Positions 17,249 to 25,682 of a DNA stretch of 64,000 nucleotides are shown piece by piece (the first letter of the stretch is position 1; every line of letters begins with the position of its first letter). The stretch comes from Glaciecola sp965660625 (GTDB lineage Bacteria > Pseudomonadota > Gammaproteobacteria > Enterobacterales > Alteromonadaceae). Below the pieces are notes generated by a model that made no database searches, was not told where the DNA came from, and saw only the letters and a list, made by a program, of their open reading frames with translations. The position numbers and the translations under genes were made by a program. The stretch lies in assembly GCA_965660625.1 (NCBI GenBank), contig CBFIAR010000001.1, positions 496,001 through 560,000 on the forward strand. The letters run 5' to 3'.

Positions 17249-17279
17249 CAAAAAAAAACCTTAGTTAACAACACTAAGG
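17249..17279 (-). terminator. Terminator of the tRNA-Ser/tRNA-Arg transcript
   Basis: Minus-strand stem CCTTAG / CTAAGG with a nine-base loop followed by an uninterrupted run of T. It lies directly after the tRNA-Arg gene and separates it from the repeat element. Confidence 0.9.
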
Positions 17280-17305
17280 CTTTTCGAAAGCCCGAAGGCT
17301 TGATA

Positions 17306-17382
17306 TGGCGCGCATGGAAGGATTCGAACCTCCGACCGCCTGGTTCGTAGCCAGGTACTCTATCCAGCTGAGCTACATGCGC
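17306..17382 (-). tRNA. tRNA-Arg (anticodon ACG)
   Basis: A 77-nt cloverleaf on the minus strand. The acceptor stem is GCGCATG/CATGCGC, the D-arm is TAGCTCAGCTGGATAGAGTA, the anticodon stem CCTGG/CCAGG has loop CTACGAA (anticodon ACG), and the T-arm is GGAGGTTCGAATCCTTC. CCA is encoded at 17306-17308. It lies 33 bases downstream of tRNA-Ser, as in the csrA-serV-argV region of enterobacteria. Confidence 0.97.
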
Positions 17383-17415
17383 GTAGTTTTATTTCACATT
17401 TAGACCATTAAAAAA

Positions 17416-17508
17416 TGGCGGAGAGAGAGGGATTCGAACCCTCGATAGGGCTATAAACCCTATACTCCCTTAGCAGGGGAGCTCCTTCAGCCACTCGGAC
17501 ACCTCTCC
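17416..17508 (-). tRNA. tRNA-Ser (anticodon GCT)
   Basis: A 93-nt class II tRNA on the minus strand with a long variable arm. The anticodon stem CTCCC/GGGAG has loop CTGCTAA, giving anticodon GCT. The acceptor stem GGAGAGG pairs with TCTCTCC (one G-U), and CCA is encoded at 17416-17418. It is probably co-transcribed with the following tRNA-Arg. Confidence 0.97.
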
Positions 17509-17634
17509 TAAATGTGGGGCGGAAGTTTAATGAATCGACAGTATAAGTCAATGCTTTTTTAGCAACTTCTTCGCTATTGTTAACTGATCGGCAGTTTTTT
17601 AACCAACACGCCTTTTTTTCATACTACTAAATGC

Positions 17635-17662
17635 AAAAAACCCAGAATTACCTGAGTTTTTT
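17635..17662. terminator. Terminator after csrA
   Basis: Stem CTCAG / CTGGG (one G-U pair) with a six-base loop, flanked by A- and T-runs on either side. On the minus strand it is 39 bases past the csrA stop and isolates csrA from the tRNA genes. Confidence 0.75.
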
Positions 17663-17700
17663 TCACCATTCATAAAACGGCAATTACAAAAACACCAACA

Positions 17701-17898
17701 TTAGTCATCGTTTCCGACAGCTTCTTGATTACCTTTTTCTGCTTGTATTCTCATATAAATCTCTTCCCTGTGAACTGAAACTTCCTTGGGTGCGTTAACA
17801 CCGATTCGCACTTGATTTCCTTTGACGCCTAAAACGGTCACAGTGACATTGTCACCTACCATTAAAGTTTCCCCTACGCGTCGAGTCAAGATAAGCAT
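17701..17898 (-). CDS. csrA: CsrA, carbon storage regulator (RNA-binding)
   Basis: A 65-residue protein beginning MLILTRRVGETLMVGD, with the conserved VRIGVNAPKEVSVHREEIY segment (residues about 31-49) including the RNA-contacting arginine of VHREE. CsrA dimers bind GGA motifs in mRNA leaders and control carbon metabolism, biofilm and motility. AGGAG precedes the start. It lies between alaS and the tRNA-Ser gene, the usual gammaproteobacterial location. Confidence 0.97.
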   Translation of the reverse strand: MLILTRRVGETLMVGDNVTVTVLGVKGNQVRIGVNAPKEVSVHREEIYMRIQAEKGNQEAVGNDD

Positions 17899-17925
17899 GT
17901 TGTTGCTCCTTTTAAGTTTAGATCA

Positions 17926-17983
17926 TATTAATGGCCGAATAGCACACTTCAGTCATTAGTTTGTACGACATTGACCATTAATA
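17926..17983. promoter_or_regulatory. Inverted repeat in the csrA leader region
   Basis: Perfect nine-base inverted repeat TATTAATGG (17926-17934) and CCATTAATA (17975-17983) with a 40-base spacer, within the 214-base alaS-csrA gap. It may be an operator or a leader structure; no regulator is recognised. Confidence 0.3.
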
Positions 17984-18112
17984 GGGTTAAATATACTTGA
18001 ATTGTTTGATTTTAGCTAAGAAAAATCTAATTAAATTTATGTAAATTATAATCAATTTGGTTATTTTAGACATTTATCTTACTTATTTACCCATAATAAT
18101 TTTCTAAAAATC

Positions 18113-20704
18113 TTACATACTGCTTTCAAGCCAACTTTTCACAGACCCTAAAGCTTGCTCAAGATTTTCTGGTTGCGTACCGCCGGCTTGAGCCATATCA
18201 GGTCGGCCTCCACCTTTCCCGCCTACTTGACTTGCCATGTGGTTTACCAAGTCACCGGCTTTAAATTTTCCGACCAGATCTTTTGTGACACCCGCAATCA
18301 AGTTTACTTTATCATCACTCGCAAGGCCCAAAGCGATAACACCAGACTGCATTTGGTTTTTCAGATCATCCATAATGCCTCGTAAGGCTTTCGCCTCAAC
18401 CCCTTGCATATTTGCCACTAATAGCTTCACACCCTGTACATCGATGACATTGGACATAATGTCTTTGCTTTTTTGTCCAGCCATCGACTGCTTTAACTGA
18501 GTGAGTTCTTTTTCTAATTGCTTCATGTGTTGTAATGCAGATGACACTTTGTCAACAACGGAGCTCATGTCTGATTTTAGTAAGCTCGCAACAGCGTGTA
18601 ATTTGTTTGACTCATCATTGACGTAGTCTTGGGCCATTTGCCCTGTTGTCGCTTCGATGCGTCTTACACCTGATGCAATGCCGCCTTCTGAAGTGATTTT
18701 TAATAAACCAATGTCGCCAGTGCGAGCAACGTGCGTGCCGCCGCATAATTCCGTCGAAAACTCGCCCATTTTCACAACACGCACTTTTTCGTCGTATTTT
18801 TCACCGAATAAAGCCATCGCACCTGACGCTCTGGCTTCGTCGAGATCCATCAACTGCGTGCTTAACGCATTGTTCAAACGAATTTCAGCATTAACAAGAT
18901 TTTCAATTTCAATGAGCTGTTTTGCCGAAATAGATTCGAAATGAGAAAAATCGAAACGCAGTTTTTCGGCATCAACCAATGAGCCTTTTTGCGTGACATG
19001 ATCGCCCAACAACTTACGCAAGGCTGCGTGCAATAAGTGTGTAGCACTGTGATTTGCTTTAATGCGGTCGCGACGCTCCACGTCAATGAACAATTCGACC
19101 TTATCACCTACCTTGATAACACCATCAATTTTAACTTTGTGCGCAAACGCCAGACCCAATTTAACGGTATCAATAACGGTCGCTTTTCCAGTGCTTGATG
19201 AAATAAGTCCTGTATCGCCTGTCTGACCGCCTGATTCAGCATAAAACGGTGTTTGTTCAAGCAGTAACAATGCTTCATCGCTGGCTTCATCGACGGTTTT
19301 ATTATCAACAATAATATCGACAACCGTCGACACACCGCTGACTTCGCTATACCCGGTAAATTCAGTCTTATGTTCAACGCTTAATACATTGGCATAGTCA
19401 GCACCGAATTTACTAGCCGACTGTGATTGCGATTTTTGCTGCGCCATGGCTGCTTCAAACCCATCCTCATCAATCGTTAGGCCTTGTTCGCGGGCAACGT
19501 CGTTGGTTAAGTCAGCTGGAAAACCATAGGTGTCGTACAATTTAAACACGAGTTCACCAGGCACTTGCTTACCTGATAATTCGCTTAAAGCATCGTTTAA
19601 TATAAGCATCCCGCGCGCTAAGGTTTTCGAAAACTGCTCTTCTTCGGTTTTTAGTACTTTTTCAATAACGGCTTGCTGCTGTTTCAGTTCAGGGTAAGCG
19701 TCGCCCATTTCGTCTACTAAGGTGCCTACTAGCCTGTAAAAGAAAATATCGTTTGCACCGAGTTTATAACCGTGCCGCACCGCACGGCGGATAATACGAC
19801 GCAGCACGTAGCCACGCCCCTCGTTCGACGGGATTACGCCATCACAAATTAAGAAACTACAAGAGCGAATGTGATCAGCAATAACGCGCAACGATTTGTC
19901 TTCTAAATCCTCTGTACCAACAATGTTTGCGGCCGACTTAATTAAGCTCTGGAATAAATCAATTTCATAATTACTGTGCACATTTTGCAGGATCGCAGAA
20001 ATACGCTCTAAGCCCATCCCTGTATCAATAGACGGCTTAGGCAAAGGCAACATGTCACCATTTTGCTGACGATTGAATTGCATGAAGACCAAATTCCAAA
20101 TTTCGATAAAACGGTCGCCATCTTCTTCTGCGGAGCCTGGAGGCCCACCCCAAATATGTTCACCATGGTCATAAAATATTTCAGAACAAGGACCACACGG
20201 GCCAGTATCGCCCATTGACCAGAAGTTATCGGAAGTGGCAATACGTATAATCCGCTCTGCAGGGATGCCTATTTCATTCTGCCAAATATCAAAGGCTTCA
20301 TCGTCCTCATGATAGACCGTAACCAGCAGCTTATCTTTATCTAGACCAAGCTCACCAGTTAAAAACTGCCATGCAAATTTAATCGCCTCTTCTTTAAAAT
20401 AATCGCCAAAACTAAAGTTTCCCAACATTTCAAAAAATGTGTGGTGTCTTGCTGTATAGCCAACATTTTCCAAATCATTGTGCTTGCCGCCAGCTCGAAC
20501 GCAGCGCTGTGAAGAAACTGCGCGAGTATAATTGCGGTGTTCAGCCCCTAAGAACACGTCTTTAAACTGATTCATACCTGCATTCGTAAACAACAGCGTT
20601 GGGTCATCATGCGGAACCAGAGATGAACTGGGAACAAGTTGATGTTGATGTTGTTGAAAATAGTCAAAGAAAGTGCGTCGTAAATCGGCTGTAGAGCGTA
20701 CCAT
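18113..20704 (-). CDS. alaS: Alanyl-tRNA synthetase
   Basis: Charges tRNA-Ala; 863 residues, close to the usual 875. The open frame extends 17 codons further upstream, but the start at 20704 gives MVRSTADLRRTFFDYF, which aligns with known AlaRS N-termini, and has AGGAA about six bases before it. The catalytic core includes SSLVPHDDPTLLFTNAGMNQ (near residues 28-47). The editing domain shows HSATHLLHAALR and the zinc-binding CGGTHVARTGDIG, followed by the C-terminal oligomerisation (C-Ala) domain ending in a glycine-rich GGKGGGRPDMAQAGG. It is followed by csrA. Confidence 0.97.
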   Translation of the reverse strand: MVRSTADLRRTFFDYFQQHQHQLVPSSSLVPHDDPTLLFTNAGMNQFKDVFLGAEHRNYTRAVSSQRCVRAGGKHNDLENVGYTARHHTFFEMLGNFSFGDYFKEEAIKFAWQFLTGELGLDKDKLLVTVYHEDDEAFDIWQNEIGIPAERIIRIATSDNFWSMGDTGPCGPCSEIFYDHGEHIWGGPPGSAEEDGDRFIEIWNLVFMQFNRQQNGDMLPLPKPSIDTGMGLERISAILQNVHSNYEIDLFQSLIKSAANIVGTEDLEDKSLRVIADHIRSCSFLICDGVIPSNEGRGYVLRRIIRRAVRHGYKLGANDIFFYRLVGTLVDEMGDAYPELKQQQAVIEKVLKTEEEQFSKTLARGMLILNDALSELSGKQVPGELVFKLYDTYGFPADLTNDVAREQGLTIDEDGFEAAMAQQKSQSQSASKFGADYANVLSVEHKTEFTGYSEVSGVSTVVDIIVDNKTVDEASDEALLLLEQTPFYAESGGQTGDTGLISSSTGKATVIDTVKLGLAFAHKVKIDGVIKVGDKVELFIDVERRDRIKANHSATHLLHAALRKLLGDHVTQKGSLVDAEKLRFDFSHFESISAKQLIEIENLVNAEIRLNNALSTQLMDLDEARASGAMALFGEKYDEKVRVVKMGEFSTELCGGTHVARTGDIGLLKITSEGGIASGVRRIEATTGQMAQDYVNDESNKLHAVASLLKSDMSSVVDKVSSALQHMKQLEKELTQLKQSMAGQKSKDIMSNVIDVQGVKLLVANMQGVEAKALRGIMDDLKNQMQSGVIALGLASDDKVNLIAGVTKDLVGKFKAGDLVNHMASQVGGKGGGRPDMAQAGGTQPENLEQALGSVKSWLESSM

Positions 20705-20821
20705 TAATGTTCCTAAATCGTTCTTAATGAGGGATAAATTCGAAAATATCTGCAAAAACAGAAGATAGCATGTAATCGGTGAGTTTGTTAAGCCTCTTAA
20801 GCCGCCAATTTACGTAAAGCG

Positions 20822-21277
20822 TCACTCAAATGCATATTTAATTTGTTCTTGCGCAAAACCACGGTACTGCAAAAAGCGCATTTGCTTTTGCTTTGCAGTC
20901 CAGTCAGCCGGTAAATCTTCACCAAATCGTTTGACTCTGACAGCTTTAGACGACTCAAACCAATCGAAATCCTCATCACTAACAAGCTCTCTTACCAATG
21001 CAAAATCAATATTGTGATTATTTAATTCACGTTCTACAAAAACGGGGCCTTTGCCGCGATAATATGCCCCGCGCACCAGCGCCTCGGCGAAACGAAGATC
21101 GCTTTGAATATCTTTTTCAGCAAATTTTTTAATTGTGTCGTCTATTAAGTCAGCGCTTATTTCTAAATCTGAGAGTTTGTTACGCAGTTCCGTTTGGCTA
21201 TGTTCTCGGCGCGATAGCAGACGCGTTAATTTGTGCCTAATGATCTTTGCATCGTTATCTGACATAGTGACTAACAT
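20822..21277 (-). CDS. recX: RecX, regulator of RecA
   Basis: A 151-residue protein of three-helix RecX repeats (for example RREHSQTELRNKLSDLEISADLIDDTI and DLRFAEALVRGAYYRGKGPVFVEREL). RecX binds and modulates RecA filaments. Two starts are possible: 21277, with AGGAAG almost touching it, and 21265 (MSDNDAKI). In most relatives recA sits immediately upstream; here the neighbour is a divergent gene 24 bases away, so recX is separated from recA. alaS follows 117 bases downstream on the same strand. Confidence 0.9.
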   Translation of the reverse strand: MLVTMSDNDAKIIRHKLTRLLSRREHSQTELRNKLSDLEISADLIDDTIKKFAEKDIQSDLRFAEALVRGAYYRGKGPVFVERELNNHNIDFALVRELVSDEDFDWFESSKAVRVKRFGEDLPADWTAKQKQMRFLQYRGFAQEQIKYAFE

Positions 21278-21301
21278 ACTTCCTAATGGTTAAATGTAAA
21301 T

Positions 21302-22567
21302 ATGGCGTTAAGCTGGCAACCTATTCTAAGTGTAGATAATATAACTCAAGCGCAGTGGCGACAACTGTCTGATGACAATCCAGCCTATTCAACACCTTTT
21401 TTGAGTTACCTATTCCTCAAAGGCTTAGAAGTATCAAAGTCGGTGGATGGCAAAACAGGCTGGTACAGTTACCATATTGGGATTTTTGACAGCGTTGATG
21501 ACAATTCCGTGGGCAAGAAGCCCCTCACTTCACCAACGTCGACAGTTGCACAGTCTAAAAGTAAAGTACCAAGCCAAGTAAAAAGACTCATCGGCTTGAT
21601 TCCTTGTTATTTAAAAACTCATTCTTATGGCGAGTACGTTTTCGATCATGCGTGGGCAAATGCCTATCAGCATCATCAAGTTCCCTATTATCCAAAATTG
21701 GTCGCCTGCATTCCTTTCACACCGGTCACCGGCAGTCGCATGTTAATCGATGCTACTAGCGCTCACTCTTTCGAAGCAATAACGGCATTTATACTAACAT
21801 GCACCGACCAGATTATAGAACAAGCGCGCGCCTCATCTTTACACTATCTGTTTTTACCCAAATACCAAAGCGACCGGCTTGCTCATGATAAACTATTGCA
21901 ACGGCTCAGCGTCCAGTTTGTATGGCAAAATAGAGGCTATGAAGATTTCGATTCGTTTATGCAGCAAATGACCTCGAGAAAGCGCCGTTCAATCCGCAAA
22001 GAAAGAACGGGCGCACTGGTTATCTCGGAAACTGAACAGGTCACCATTAAAAGGTTAACAGGAGAGTTATTGACTAAAGAGGTATTGGCCGATTTCTATT
22101 TGTGTTACCAGCAAACCTACTTAAAACGAAGTGGCCACACTGGTTATTTAACGAAAGATTTTTTTGATTACCTGCAAACGCAAATGCGAGACAACGTGCT
22201 GATTGTCATGGCTTACAGTTCAGGAAAATGCATTGCAGCGGCATTGTTTTTTTATAACCATGAGCAATTATTCGGACGCTATTGGGGCGCGCTTCAAGAA
22301 GTATCAAGCCTACATTTTGAGTGTTGTTACTATCAAGGAATAGAGTTTGCGATAGAAAAAAACCTTCGCCAATTTAATCCCGGTACGCAAGGCGAACATA
22401 AGATACTCAGAGGCTTTGAACCTACGTTTTGCTATTCCAATCATTATTTGCAACACCCTGATTTTCAGGCTGCAGTAGATGACTTTTTGCAACGCGAAAA
22501 CATGGGTATCCAACAATATAAACGTCAGGGAGAGAGCGTACTGCCTTTCAAACACGCAGATAAGTGA
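21302..22567 (+). CDS. FemAB/GNAT-like protein (DUF482 family)
   Basis: A 421-residue cytoplasmic protein matching the COG3146/DUF482 family, which has a duplicated acetyltransferase fold related to peptidoglycan bridge enzymes. Recognisable segments are the N-terminal TPFLSYLFLKGLE, GEYVFDHAWANAYQHHQVPYYPKLVACIPFTPVTG split around residues 109-143, and the C-terminal FNPGTQGEHKILRGFEP (about 360-376). An insertion at about 65-97 (rich in Ser, Thr, Pro, Lys) looks disordered. It is divergent from recX. The reaction is unknown; the peptidoglycan connection is a family-level guess. Confidence 0.75.
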   Translation: MALSWQPILSVDNITQAQWRQLSDDNPAYSTPFLSYLFLKGLEVSKSVDGKTGWYSYHIGIFDSVDDNSVGKKPLTSPTSTVAQSKSKVPSQVKRLIGLIPCYLKTHSYGEYVFDHAWANAYQHHQVPYYPKLVACIPFTPVTGSRMLIDATSAHSFEAITAFILTCTDQIIEQARASSLHYLFLPKYQSDRLAHDKLLQRLSVQFVWQNRGYEDFDSFMQQMTSRKRRSIRKERTGALVISETEQVTIKRLTGELLTKEVLADFYLCYQQTYLKRSGHTGYLTKDFFDYLQTQMRDNVLIVMAYSSGKCIAAALFFYNHEQLFGRYWGALQEVSSLHFECCYYQGIEFAIEKNLRQFNPGTQGEHKILRGFEPTFCYSNHYLQHPDFQAAVDDFLQRENMGIQQYKRQGESVLPFKHADK

Positions 22568-22789
22568 ACCTGTTTAGGCAATGCTCACTACACAGTAAAC
22601 AAGTGTGGCGTTTCTGAAACAAAAAGTAACCATTTAGTTGCGGATTAAATACGCCATGTTCATTAAGATGTGGGCGCAAAAGAAGTGATAAGGCAAGGTT
22701 AGTGCCTGTCACATGAAGACAGTTACTTCGTGTAACACCAAAACAAACCCGACATAATAGAAATAATCTAAACGAAAAAAAGGTAAACC

Positions 22790-24874
22790 ATGAAAAAGTC
22801 AATTTTAGCCTTGGCTATCGCCAGCAGTTTTGTGCTGGGCGCTTGTGCTTCAACGAACACTGATGGGGCTATTGCAAAACAAGCAGTGCAGGATATTCAA
22901 GCGCAATTAAGTACCCAACCTGAATTAGGTTCATTTGGTATTCAACTAAGCGCTCGTAATGAAGCAATTAAGCCCGGTGATGATTTTTTCATGTACGCAA
23001 GTGGCACTTGGTATGACAATTTTGAAATGCCTTCTGATAAAACTCGCTATGGCGCATTTTCGCTACTCGCCGATCGCAGTGAAGACCGCGTGAAACGGAT
23101 TATTGATGACATTAGCCAAGCAACAGACTTGTCGTTTGAAGAACAGCTCATAGCCAACTTTTATAACGCTTACATGGATGTTGACACAATCAATGCAAAA
23201 GGTTTGCAACCCATTCAGTCCACTTTAGACCAAATCAACGAAATCGATTCAGTAATTGAGTTAAGCTCTATTTTTGGCAACTCATGGCTTTCAGGTGTTT
23301 CTAGCCCAATCACTGCGAGACTTGGTTTTAACCGTTTGGACCCAAATGAGTATCAACTCTCCGTAGGTACTGGCGGTCTTGGCTTACCCGACCGCAGCTA
23401 TTATCTGACCGATACAGAACGCTTTAAAACCATCCTGACCGCTTATAAAGAAAACATCATCACAGTATTGACACTTGCAGGTGTTGAAGATGCAGCAAAC
23501 AAAGCAGAGCAAATAATTGCATTGGAAACAAAAATAGCCGAAGTACAATGGCCACGTGAACAACGCCGAAACCGCGACTTAACGCTAAATCAGGTCAGCC
23601 GCCCCGACCTATTAAAAGACTACCCTGGTTTCGATTGGGACACTTATTTTGCATCTTCAGGTTATACAATCCCTGCGCTGAACATTACTCAGCCAGAGCC
23701 AGTTAAGGGCATGATCACCTTAATAAATGAACAACCTTTATCGGTATGGAAAGACTACTTGACCTACCATGCTGTGAGCAATAACTCAGATATGCTTTCT
23801 GAAGAAATTTATCTCAGCAATTTTGCGTTTTACGGGACAGTGCTGAATGGTCAGAAAGAGCCTAGACCACGCTGGAAACGCGCTATTGCTGAAATGTCTG
23901 GTACCCAGTCACTCGGTTTTGCCATCGGTAAAGTATATGTAGATAAATATTTCCCTGAAAGTTCTAAGGAAAAAATGGCTACATTGGTCGAAAATTTACG
24001 CAAAGCATTAGGTGAACGCATAGACAATCTTGATTGGATGGGCGCTGAAACGAAAGTCAATGCGAAAGAGAAGCTAATGGCATTTCGCCCGAAGATTGGT
24101 TATCCAGATGAATGGCAAGGTTTTGAAGGCGTATCTATTAGCGACCAAGATGTCGTCAGTAATGTTCAAAACTTACGTAAATTCTTTCAGGCGCAAAGCG
24201 TTGAACGTGAATTGCTAAAAACAGATAGAGAGCGCTGGGGAATGGCCCCTCAACAAGTGAATGCATATTATAATAGTTCATTTAATGAAATTGTATTCCC
24301 CGCGGCTATTTTACAAGCCCCCTTCTTTGATCCAAATGCTGACGATGCAGTAAATTATGGCGCAATAGGCGCGGTAATTGGACACGAGATGGGACACGGT
24401 TTTGATGATCAAGGTTCAAAGTCTGATGCCAACGGCATTCAGCGTAACTGGTGGACAGCAGAGGATCGCGCTGCATTTGAAATTAAAGCGGACAAACTTG
24501 CAGCTCAATACAGTGAATACGAACCTATCCCTGACAACTTTGTGAATGGCCGCAACAGCTTAGGTGAGAACATTGGTGATGTGGGTGGTTTAGCGATGGC
24601 TTATCACGCATACCAATTGTCACTGAATGGCAAAGAAGCGCCGGTGATTGATGGCTTAAGCGGCGATCAACGTTTCTTTTTAGCGTGGGCACAGGTTTGG
24701 CGTGAAAAACGTACTGAGCAAAGTATGTTAAATCAGCTTCGCGCGGGCACTCATGCGCCAGGTCGATACAGAGCGCAAGCCCCACGTAACCACGACGCGT
24801 GGTATCAAGCCTTTGACGTCCAGCCTGGCGATGCGCTTTACCTTGCTCCAGAGGACAGAGTGCGTATCTGGTAG
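22790..24874 (+). CDS. M13-family zinc metallopeptidase lipoprotein
   Basis: A 694-residue neprilysin/PepO-type peptidase. The N-terminus has a lipobox (LGAC, Cys 19), so it should be anchored to a membrane facing the periplasm or exterior. Family motifs are complete: substrate-binding NAYYN (491-495), zinc site HEMGH (532-536), and ENIGD (593-597) with the third zinc ligand; the protein ends in the typical RVRIW. M13 enzymes cleave short peptides. It stands alone, with 222 bases upstream and a strong terminator downstream. Confidence 0.93.
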   Translation: MKKSILALAIASSFVLGACASTNTDGAIAKQAVQDIQAQLSTQPELGSFGIQLSARNEAIKPGDDFFMYASGTWYDNFEMPSDKTRYGAFSLLADRSEDRVKRIIDDISQATDLSFEEQLIANFYNAYMDVDTINAKGLQPIQSTLDQINEIDSVIELSSIFGNSWLSGVSSPITARLGFNRLDPNEYQLSVGTGGLGLPDRSYYLTDTERFKTILTAYKENIITVLTLAGVEDAANKAEQIIALETKIAEVQWPREQRRNRDLTLNQVSRPDLLKDYPGFDWDTYFASSGYTIPALNITQPEPVKGMITLINEQPLSVWKDYLTYHAVSNNSDMLSEEIYLSNFAFYGTVLNGQKEPRPRWKRAIAEMSGTQSLGFAIGKVYVDKYFPESSKEKMATLVENLRKALGERIDNLDWMGAETKVNAKEKLMAFRPKIGYPDEWQGFEGVSISDQDVVSNVQNLRKFFQAQSVERELLKTDRERWGMAPQQVNAYYNSSFNEIVFPAAILQAPFFDPNADDAVNYGAIGAVIGHEMGHGFDDQGSKSDANGIQRNWWTAEDRAAFEIKADKLAAQYSEYEPIPDNFVNGRNSLGENIGDVGGLAMAYHAYQLSLNGKEAPVIDGLSGDQRFFLAWAQVWREKRTEQSMLNQLRAGTHAPGRYRAQAPRNHDAWYQAFDVQPGDALYLAPEDRVRIW

Positions 24875-24962
24875 TGAGCTGATTGGCAATTTGAACCGCA
24901 GCGTTGCCTAAAGTAATCGTGTTTGGCAACAATGCGTAGTCATTGAAAGCACCTATTGATAA

Positions 24963-25002
24963 AAAAAGCCCCATCGTTTTTAATAAAACAATGGGGCTTT
25001 TT
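24963..25002. terminator. Strong bidirectional terminator after the M13 peptidase gene
   Basis: Stem of about 16 pairs (AAAAGCCCCAT...ATGGGGCTTTT) with flanking A- and T-runs, between two convergent genes. It serves the peptidase gene on the plus strand and the DUF938 gene on the minus strand. Confidence 0.93.
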
Positions 25003-25049
25003 ATTCTACTTATAAACTACTTAATGAACTACTTGCACTTTACTCGACT

Positions 25050-25655
25050 TTATCTAGGCCGCCAGACCAACAGCATATTATTCGCAGGCATATCAAGTTT
25101 TTCGCTCAGCGTTAACTGCGGTGCCCATGAAGCAAGTTCATCTATATCTCGATACCCTCCACGTCCATTTGCAATCAGTTTTTCATGAAATTCTTTATTG
25201 CTTTCACTGGTAAACTTGCCATCCACGATAAAGGGTCCATATTGGCAAAACACGCCACCTTCAAGCAGATGACTAGCTACTTGCTGCATCAATACTTTAA
25301 TCTCATGTTCCAGCATGATGTGCGCTGTATTAGCGGTATAAATAGCATCGAAAGGCTGTGCTGTGTTTGGTGAGACACCAAGCCATGTGTCACGGGCAAG
25401 TTTAAATGTAAACGGACGGTGCAGATTTTCACTAGGAAATTCATCAATCCATTGATTAATACCAAAGTGATAGTCCTCAACATCAGAACAATGCCACTGC
25501 AGGTGCGCTAAATTAGGGGCAAAATGCACGGCATGCTGGCCCGTACCAGAGCCAATTTCAAGCACATTGTGAACGTTCGCAAATGCTGTTTTAAGTGCTT
25601 GTAAAATTGCTCTTTTGTTGTTTTCACAAGCTTGGCTAAACGGTTTAGCTTCCAT
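25050..25655 (-). CDS. DUF938 family SAM-dependent methyltransferase
   Basis: A 201-residue Rossmann-fold protein. The SAM-binding loop LEIGSGTGQHAVHFA is at about 32-46, and the family signature AIYTANTAHIMLEHE is in the middle (about 104-118), followed by YGPFIVDGKFTSESN. The substrate is unknown. It starts 28 bases after the stop of the large methionine synthase gene and is on the same strand, so it may be co-transcribed with the methionine genes. Confidence 0.85.
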   Translation of the reverse strand: MEAKPFSQACENNKRAILQALKTAFANVHNVLEIGSGTGQHAVHFAPNLAHLQWHCSDVEDYHFGINQWIDEFPSENLHRPFTFKLARDTWLGVSPNTAQPFDAIYTANTAHIMLEHEIKVLMQQVASHLLEGGVFCQYGPFIVDGKFTSESNKEFHEKLIANGRGGYRDIDELASWAPQLTLSEKLDMPANNMLLVWRPR

Positions 25656-25682
25656 TTTTTATCCGAGTCATCGTCTTCACTC

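Noticed and set aside
16920..17251. Two short overlapping open frames (62 and 73 codons) over the 119-bp repeats
   Set aside because: They repeat the same translated segment because the DNA is repeated, contain no recognisable motif or ribosome site, and are explained by the repeat structure.
20705..20755. Upstream extension of alaS by 17 codons
   Set aside because: The added residues do not fit AlaRS N-termini and the start at 20704 has its own ribosome site.
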